The notes beneath the pieces were generated by a model, which saw only the letters and a program-made list of their open reading frames with translations, made no database searches and was not told the DNA's origin. From assembly GCA_012931725.1 (NCBI GenBank), contig CM022949.1, positions 26,162,258-26,226,257 on the forward strand: DNA of 64,000 bases. The letters run 5' to 3'. The position numbers and the translations under genes are program-made. Shown here in pieces: positions 57,180 to 64,000 of the stretch (its first letter is position 1; each line of letters opens with the position of its first letter). The stretch is from Litsea cubeba (Eukaryota > Streptophyta > Magnoliopsida > Laurales > Lauraceae).

Positions 57180-57891
57180 TAGATTTTTGGCATTGAAAAT
57201 CGAATTAGAGGGGAGGATTACCTTGATTAAGGGCAGCTTGTCGAATCTTCCCATAGTACTACATGTCTCTTTTCAAGGTGATCAAGATTGGATCAGGTAA
57301 GGATGGATTTTCTTTGGGAGGGGCAAAGTAACAAGAGAGGATGCATTTGATGAGATGGGGTGATGTGACAAAGTCCAAGAGATATGAAGGTTTGTGTCTT
57401 GGGAATCTGGAAAAGAAGTATTAGGATCTTCTAGCAAAATGGTGGTGGAGATTTGAAGATGAGAAGGAGGTCCTTTGGTGAAAGATAATTACTAGTGAAT
57501 ATGGGGAGGATAAGTGGAGTTCGCTTCCTAAGTCAGTTCCTAGGTATTGTGTTTCGGGTCTTGTGTATAGTGCCTAGTGTAAGGGGGATGTCTTTTCTAG
57601 AGGGTGGGTTTTATTGCGGGGGAGGGGAAGGAAGTGAGGTTCTTGTTGGATGATTGGGTGGGATGAGTCATTTGGTGGGTTTGTTTCCGAGAGTTTTTAG
57701 ACTTGTGTCCAACAAAGAGTCTTCTATGTGGGGAGGCAAAATATTGCGCCTTGGGTAAGGCAAAATATTGCGCCTTGGGTAATGTCTTCCTAGGAAGACT
57801 TTTTGTTAGTCTGAAAGGTCGAATATGGGGAATTGTTGAGCCTTCTATCTAACCTTTTCGTTTGTAGGGAAGGCAATGATTCATGGATATG
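57180..57891 (+). pseudogene. L1-type LINE reverse transcriptase C-terminal region, part 1
   Basis: Frames broken by shifts and stops carry RITLIKGSLSNLPI, LLAKWWWRFEDEKEVLW and a terminal GNDSWIWK, matching the region downstream of the catalytic core in plant L1 reverse transcriptases. A 24-bp unit (ggcaaaatattgcgccttgg) is duplicated at 57735-57782. The element runs on the plus strand, like the host gene, and is interrupted at 57896 by a solo LTR. Confidence 0.75.
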
Positions 57892-57896
57892 GAAAC

Positions 57897-60595
57897 TGTA
57901 ACGCGCCGAAACCTGGAGCTCATCAGATTCCGGGACATTAATATATGTAAGATCCCACATGCATCAAATTATGACAAAGAATTGAGCAATGTTTCTAATT
58001 TATTCAAGAGATCAATTAAAAAAATAAGAAGTGATAACAAATCCTAACAACACTTCCTAATTTAAAAGAATCAAGATCAACATTATTTAAAGGAAATATC
58101 CAATACTAAAGTTCAAATTTTTCTTGTTTAATATGGTTGTGACGTTCTCTCATCAGCCACGCAAATTGAAGTCCAAGGGCTGATCTCCAACATTGCCAAA
58201 CTCTCCCAATTGACCCGTACCTGAAGTGTGGTAAACCACTTATCAGAAAACTGGTGAGCAATATTTAAATACACGAGTCACTTAATAACAGAAACCAATA
58301 CAAACTAATAAGAGGAACTCATGAAATGATAACAAATATCCTATAGCATTTCTTGTGATTCATGAGATTTCATATTCATCTCTTAACATTCGTATGTTCA
58401 GTATTCCCAATTATGGGTCCTTATAATTCAATAGAACTCTATTATAAGAGTTTCAGTGTTCCAATCCCTTCCAATGAGGAAGTCTTTTTCATAAGTCAAT
58501 CACTTTCTCCCTTAGGAGATTTGTTCAATAGTCACTGATTCAATCCCTGTCCACCTTATAACTCCATGTCCACAAAGAATTCACTAATTAGATCAATGTT
58601 CATAGTAAGGTCCTTATTGATGTTTCATATACCACGCCACTGTCTCATTTAGTATTCATATATGAAAGAAAATCAAAAGGGAGTGTTCAATAGTTCTTTT
58701 ATGTTCATTATGCATGCAATATAACTATCGTAGAACTATATATACTAATTGTTTTGATATAGGGCTAGTCCCACATAATCCGGTTTACATATGTGCCCCA
58801 CTTCAATTCAAAATTTAGTACCAGCCTATGTGGCACTACTCTCATATCATTAAATTCTAAGTTCTCATTACAGGTCTAATCATATAAGGAAGTTTTGTTA
58901 ATTAAAGAATTGTCCCATTGACTGGGATATTTATTTCATAACCTGTAACCGGATTCAGGTTCACTGAACATATGCCTGGGATAAACAATTCTTAAGTTAT
59001 TTAATTCAATCAGGGTCCACACTAAAAATTACAGACCCACAACAGAGTCTGTAGTGATAATAATAAGAAATAACAATTTTAGAAAAGCATGAGAATTCCA
59101 CCAGTAACAATTTTCCAAATTCAATTCTTATAAAATAAGTCAAGGATCTAATTGGTTTCATTAAAGCTACAATGGGCTTTATTAGAATTTATAGAAAATT
59201 CAATGGTAAAATCGTATTACAAACTCACCCTCACTATTGTGTAACAGAACTCCTCTCACATCACCATCACTATTCTCTCCTTTTGCTTTTCAGTCATCCA
59301 CATGTCACCTCCATCCTCACTAAAAAACTCCACATAGAAGAGTCCTACACTTTTACCATGCACCCCCGGACCACCGGACTACTAACCCCCTTCTTCCACT
59401 TGCCAACGTTCTGTAACGGAACAGAAACATTTTACACAGCAAAGGCTTTATCAACTGGGATATGGAGGCTACAGAAATCATGGGTCCCGCTGATCAAAAC
59501 TAAGATCAGGCTCCACCATCATGGTCGCCCAGACATGTACGGCCCAAGGATCGGACCAGATTCACGATCCAATCGGTCATTGGGTCCCACAACTCCATTC
59601 ACTAAAAACCCAAAAATGACGATGCAGATGATTAAATTCTTAAATCAAGGGCCAGATGGGGCCCAGTTCTAAATGGGTCCACCTCCACTGTGGTCGCCCA
59701 AGGGTTAACTTCCAGATCTATAGAAGTGATCCATGATCAGGTGGACCAGTGGGTCCCACAACCCAATCTACGAAAACCCAAAAAAATCCCTAAAGTACCG
59801 ATGTAGGGATCTTCAGATTCTAAATGAGGGCCATATGGAACCCAATCTAAGTGGGTCCACTATCACTGAGGTCGCCCAAGGGTCTACCTTCAGATCCTTG
59901 GGTCAGATCTATGATCATGTGGGTCCCATGATCATACTACCCAAATCGTCAGATCATGTGTCTGACGATTTGGTTTGAAACCATGCCTCTGATTTGGGTT
60001 TCATCTACTGTCTTCAACAATAACAATCCATCATCACTTCCGTTTAGAGATCACAGATCTTGTTAAATCTCGGATCTTCATACAGGGAATAAAATATTCC
60101 ATATCCCTATAATAATTAGATTTTTCATTCGCACAATAAATCCTATGAATCTATTTCTCAGTGCACTTGAAAATATTACTCACCTCCTCGTATAGAAGAC
60201 TGTGGCTCGATCAATATGAGATTTCGAGTATTGCATCTACTAGATCCTCTGGTTTCTGCTTCCTTGAGATCCTTCTTGGTTGCTTCCCAAGATTAGTCCT
60301 TCTGCACCCTTTTCTCTTCCTTCTTCTATAACCCAAGAATGGGAATGAAACTTGTCGTAAGAAGGGAGATAAAGCATTTCAAAGTGTTGGGATAGGGTGA
60401 AATCTCCAACCTTCGGAGATCTCCCTGGGTACCGAAACAATATTCTCCTCACAAGGAGATATTGTTCCAACAACTTAACAAACAAATAGTGCTAATGGGC
60501 TGAGGCCAGGTAAAAATATAACTATTGAAATCCAACTCATCCCAAAACCCTATGGGTCGAACGAATCTGGGCCCAATCTGGCCCAGGTTATTACA
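57897..60595. mobile_element. Solo LTR, 2.70 kb, probably Gypsy (chromovirus-like)
   Basis: It begins TGTAACGCGCCGAAACC and ends GGTTATTACA, giving the inverted TGTAA/TTACA ends seen in long-LTR Gypsy elements. The exact 5-bp duplication GAAAC flanks it (57892-57896, 60596-60600). No internal domain is present, so it arose by recombination between two LTRs. Within it, 59460-59960 contains about three imperfect repeats with gggtcccacaac and gtcgcccaag. The 166-codon frame at 59172-59672 is part of the LTR and not a gene I recognise. Confidence 0.88.
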
Positions 60596-60600
60596 GAAAC

Positions 60601-61162
60601 ACTCCACTAAGTTTTTTTTTCTTTTTTTTTTTCTTTTTTGTTTTTTGAACATGTCCATTATGGGTGTTTTCTCGGTGAAGGCTGCCTACTTAGCTCTTGA
60701 GGGGCAGCCCCAACTTAGAGCTTCCTGTGCGCTGTTGTGGTTGGAGTTGGTTCCTCCTTGTGTGAGGATTTCTGTTGGCTAGCACTTGCTGGAAGGCTTC
60801 TACAGTAGAGAACTTGAGGAGGAGAGGCATGATGTCAAATAACATTTTAGATGTGTGTTGTGAAGAAAGGAAAGGGTGATGATTGACCATCTATTCATTG
60901 CGAGGTAGCTTTCCTCATTTGATGTCATAATCCAAAACTCCAAATGCTATTTTGGAGATGGTGGAGGCATGGGTTTAGGGCCTTTTTGTGGACACGGTCT
61001 CTTGCTTTGGACAACCATTCCTTCTGCCATCCTTCAGTTCGGAGGGAAAGGAATAAGAGGGTTTTTAGAGGCTCTTCATCTTCTTTAGAAGCTATGATTT
61101 CTACGACAAAGCTCAAGATTGAGAAGTGAGTCTTGACTAGAAAGGAGTTGATGACGACATGG
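60601..61162 (+). pseudogene. L1-type LINE, part 2 (zf-RVT region)
   Basis: The frame resumes with a poly-T-derived phenylalanine run (60610-60645) and then GVFSVKAAYLALEGQPQLRA, PPCVRISVG and MIDHLFI, the zinc-binding region typical of plant LINEs, ending in a degraded RNKRVF-like stretch. Together with part 1 it forms one LINE split by the solo LTR. The poly-T run is unusual inside this conserved region. Confidence 0.8.
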
Positions 61163-61170
61163 AAGAAGAG

Positions 61171-62010
61171 CACTGGCGGACCCACGTGTATGGCATCTGG
61201 GCTTACCGCCCCAGATCAAATCCCTGAGTTCCCTTTAAAATAGTAAGGCCCCTGCTAATTCCCCACGTGTATCAAAACTACCGCCCCACCCTTCTTCTTT
61301 CGTTCCAGAAGCCTCACATCCTCTTCTTTCGTGCTTCCTCCTTTCAACCCCTAGTAGTCAGCCCCAGCCCTATAATGGCCTCCACGCCCGAGATCTCTAC
61401 CGCTGAAAGTCCTTTCAAGGCTCGAGATTGTTCGCATCCATATAAACCATTTTCTCTTTCTTCAAGTTCTCCATTCTCACAGATGTTAAAACCCTAATCT
61501 CTTATTTGTCTCCATTGTCCTCTCTCTATCAATCTCAATCTCTGGTTTTCTTCTTTATGGGAAATTGTTTTTAAGTAGCATTACATTGCATTGCATAATA
61601 AGCATTGATGGAATGGTTGGAGAAATCTGTTAATGGAAATGCTTGACGCTGTATGATTAAATCGAATTGCATGGCTTGAAACAACTTTTCTCATTTACTA
61701 TTTTGTGATTATGCTCTGTTTCTGTTCGTCTTGAAACAAATCAAGTCTGTTTCTGCTCTATTTCTGTTCGTTTTTTTTATTATTTTAATTTGATAGACTT
61801 GAAAAATCATGTGAGTCAAAAATATTTTATCATTATTTTATTCTTTTGGGGTGCTTTGTTTTGAAAGAAAGATTTGTGTTTGCATTTATGATTGATCGAT
61901 TTGGGGTTCTATTTAAATGCAATATGTTATCTTTTGCTATTGTTAATTTGAAAAAAAAAAATTAGCAAAAGTTTAGCCCCACCTAACCGAAAATCCTGGG
62001 TCCGCCACTG
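61171..62010. mobile_element. hAT-type element, 840 bp, inserted in the LINE
   Basis: The ends are CACTGGCGGACCCACGTG and, on the complement of the right, CAGTGGCGGACCCAGGATTT, a common plant hAT terminus. The exact 8-bp duplication AAGAAGAG flanks it (61163-61170, 62011-62018). The left half carries a CT-rich leader and a 39-codon frame starting MASTPEIS, perhaps the first exon of a once larger element. No transposase remains. Confidence 0.88.
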
Positions 62011-62018
62011 AAGAAGAG

Positions 62019-62530
62019 CACATAATTGCATTTGCTGAGGAGTTTATGGAGCAGTATGAGATCTTTAAGAAGACCCATAAGGGTTAGATCGAGAATTAAT
62101 CAAGATTCGGACCCCAAGTAGCCCCAGTTATCAAGTAATAGTTAATGTTAGGGGCTGTTTTGGAAAAAAACAGAGAAAATAAGGGGATTATTGAAATTAC
62201 AAGAAAATTTTAACTCAGAATTTCAGTAAGTGTAACTGTTTTTGGGCCTCATTTATGGGCCAACTTAAGCCTAAATCCATTAGGAGACTTTACCGCTTGG
62301 ATCGCCCAAAAGTGAGCTTAAGCCTAGTGGGGTCCCCTTCATCTAGAAATGGACCTTGTGGTTCCGATAGGGCCTTTTGTCCAGGAATTTCTTGGACATC
62401 CAAACTTCCAAAATTCTGTAAGTTCCTTAGTTTTCTTTAGCAACTGTGGTTTGATTAGGAGTTTAGTCTTAGTAGGAAAGTCTATTAAAGTCTTAGTGGG
62501 AAAGTCTATTAAAAGTAGGTGTCTTAGGAG
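62019..62530. other. LINE tail and intergenic DNA
   Basis: About 80 bases continue the degraded LINE text (ttatggagcagtatgagatc). Beyond about 62110 nothing is recognised, although a duplicated 23-24-base unit (gtcttagt(a/g)ggaaagtctatt) occurs at 62466-62512. Confidence 0.4.
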
Positions 62531-62998
62531 CATAGTTGTCAATATTGTTTCGGACCCCATTTGGGTCTGGCCTCCAAAATGAAAAGTTTCGGCCGATTTG
62601 AAATTTTGGATAACTTTTTTGAATTACTTTTGTGGAAATATAAAAAATATATATATGTAAAAGTATAAAAAATAAAAATAAAACACTAACTATGGATTTA
62701 ATCCATCTAGAAAAGCTTTTTAGAATTACATTGTGGAGAAATATAAGAAATACAAAGTGTATATATGTATAAAAAGTAAAAAAAAAATTTAATTAATTAT
62801 GTAAAATACCATTTCGGTAAAAATTAAAAAATAATAATTAATTATGTAAACTACCATTTCGGCTGAAATCCAGAATTTTGGCCGAAATTCGCCCAAAGTT
62901 AAAACGAAAAGTTTTATATGAAATTTCGTTTCGGTTACTTGACCGAAATGAAAAATTTCGGCCTTTTCAGCTGAAATGATACGAAATTAACAACTATG
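62531..62998. mobile_element. hAT-type MITE, 468 bp
   Basis: It starts CATAGTTGTCAATATTGTTT and the complement of its end is CATAGTTGTTAATTTCGTAT. The exact 8-bp duplication CTTAGGAG flanks it (62523-62530, 62999-63006). The interior is AT-rich with repeated tttcgg(c/t) motifs near both ends and has no coding capacity. Confidence 0.9.
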
Positions 62999-63389
62999 CT
63001 TAGGAGTCCTTTTTCCTCAGGGTTTTGGGGGTTTCAAGATTTATATATTATTGTAAGTGTCCACTGGCAAATGTCCATCATACAGTGAATGAAATGAAGT
63101 TCTAGAAAATTTCTTTTCTTTCTATTTCTTGGCCGCGTGTGGATTTTGGAGATTGAGAAGGGATCTAAGGTTAGTAATGTTGTTGATTTATTTCCCCATT
63201 AATTTCTTTTGATTTTTGAAATTTCTACAAGGCCCTTCAATTTCTTTTCTTTTTTCTGGTTTATCAATTATTGGGCATTGACAATTCGATATAACCAATC
63301 AGGATTTTAACGACATCAAGTTGAATGATCTTCTTTTCAATTGACAAGCATGCATGAAATGATGTGGTGTCTTGGGCTCCTCCACAGCT

Positions 63390-63745
63390 CAAGATGCTGA
63401 AATTTAACGTCGATGGTCCATTGAGAGACAAACCAGTGCCAACAGGAATTGGAGGAGTGCTTCCCAATTGTAACAGTAATGCATTAGTTATGTTCAAAAA
63501 TAAAAAAAATTTTGGGATTTGAGATTGCAGCAAAGTGAAGGTTTTGAACTATTTTGGAAGCCCTTGGAATCTTTTCAGCCTCCTTTCAAGTTTGCTGGTG
63601 GTGGGGAGTGAATCTTCAAATGCGGTTGGGTGGATGTTGGATGTTGAAGAGTATTTTCTAGGACTTGAAAGCTTCGATTTCATTTCAATGAGATCAAAAG
63701 GTTGTCTTCCAGTTTGCAGGTGTCCTTTTGTCATATGGTTAGATT
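63390..63745 (+). pseudogene. LINE RNase H domain fragment
   Basis: The plus strand encodes LKFNVDGPLRDKPVPTGIGG and VLPN...ALVMFKNKKN, then after a stop and a frame change VLNYFGSPWNLF and LVVGSESSNAVGWM. These match the start and middle of the RNase H domain of plant L1 LINEs, including the N(V/I)DG aspartate; the usual ESDS is here GSES, so a catalytic aspartate appears lost. It is a dead copy. Confidence 0.7.
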
Positions 63746-64000
63746 GGCCTATAGCATGGTGGATACTCTACCCATAGAGTTTCATCCTAGGTGGGTGTAA
63801 CCATATTTTGGTGAAATTGAGATATGAATTCATAGATATTAACTTTTGAGCCATTATGTACTAAAAATATAAATTAGTAAAATTTGGTTTTTTTTTTTTT
63901 TGTTTGCATAGAATGCTTTTACCTTATAGAAAGTATGTTCCTTTTCTTGTAATTTGTGTCGAAAGAAATCCTCAATTTCTTTTTGAATTTAGTGCTGACT

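Noticed and set aside
59172..59672. A 166-codon open frame
   Set aside because: It lies within a delimited solo LTR, its histidine-rich text matches no family, and related DNA recurs in the Harbinger-type element without an equivalent frame.

Overview
The window is nuclear DNA of a flowering plant. The evidence is a single-exon phytosulfokine-receptor-type LRR receptor kinase, two related LRR receptor-like proteins, an intron-rich gene of the plant FURRY/PAG1 type, GT-AG introns, AT-rich intergenic DNA, and a dense layer of plant transposons (Copia, Gypsy-type solo LTRs, L1 LINEs with RNase H, tRNA-derived SINEs, hAT, Mutator, PIF/Harbinger and pogo-like elements). Long introns loaded with retroelements suggest a larger-genome dicot or magnoliid rather than Arabidopsis; that placement is inference. 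There is no tRNA, rRNA, CRISPR or bacterial-type content.

Layout. 1-2.3 kb: unassigned DNA and a T-rich degenerate tandem array. 2.34-4.39 kb: a hAT-type element with 8-bp target duplication. 5.0-6.8 and 10.5-12.3 kb: two tandem kinase-less PSKR-like receptor proteins in a duplicated segment. 13.5-15.7 kb: probable solo LTR. 18.4-22.2 kb: a complete gag-only Copia element with both LTRs, primer site, polypurine tract and 5-bp target duplication. 22-39 kb: gene-poor, with SINEs, LINE RNase H fragments, a pogo-like element and LTR debris. 39.9-43.0 kb: the intact PSKR-like receptor kinase. 43-53 kb: LTR remnant, a hairpin, a Harbinger-type element, a hAT MITE and a Pack-MULE carrying a captured PPR gene fragment. 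54.0-56.4 kb: first three coding exons of a FURRY-like gene. The next FURRY exon is not in the window, so either intron 3 is longer than 7.6 kb or the gene is broken. 57-64 kb: a LINE interrupted by a solo LTR and a hAT element, then a hAT MITE and another LINE RNase H fragment.

How the genes relate. The three LRR genes are one family. The full receptor at 39.9 kb keeps ectodomain, island domain, membrane span and kinase. The two upstream genes keep the ectodomain and PSK-type island but lack about five LRRs and the whole kinase. They are almost identical over the N-terminal two thirds and much more divergent in the island and C-terminal part, a pattern that suggests gene conversion, diversifying selection on the ligand-binding end, or both. 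They could act as decoys or co-receptors of a PSK-like pathway, but this is inference. Most of the other strongly supported structure is mobile DNA, and exact target-site duplications allow many elements to be delimited to the base.
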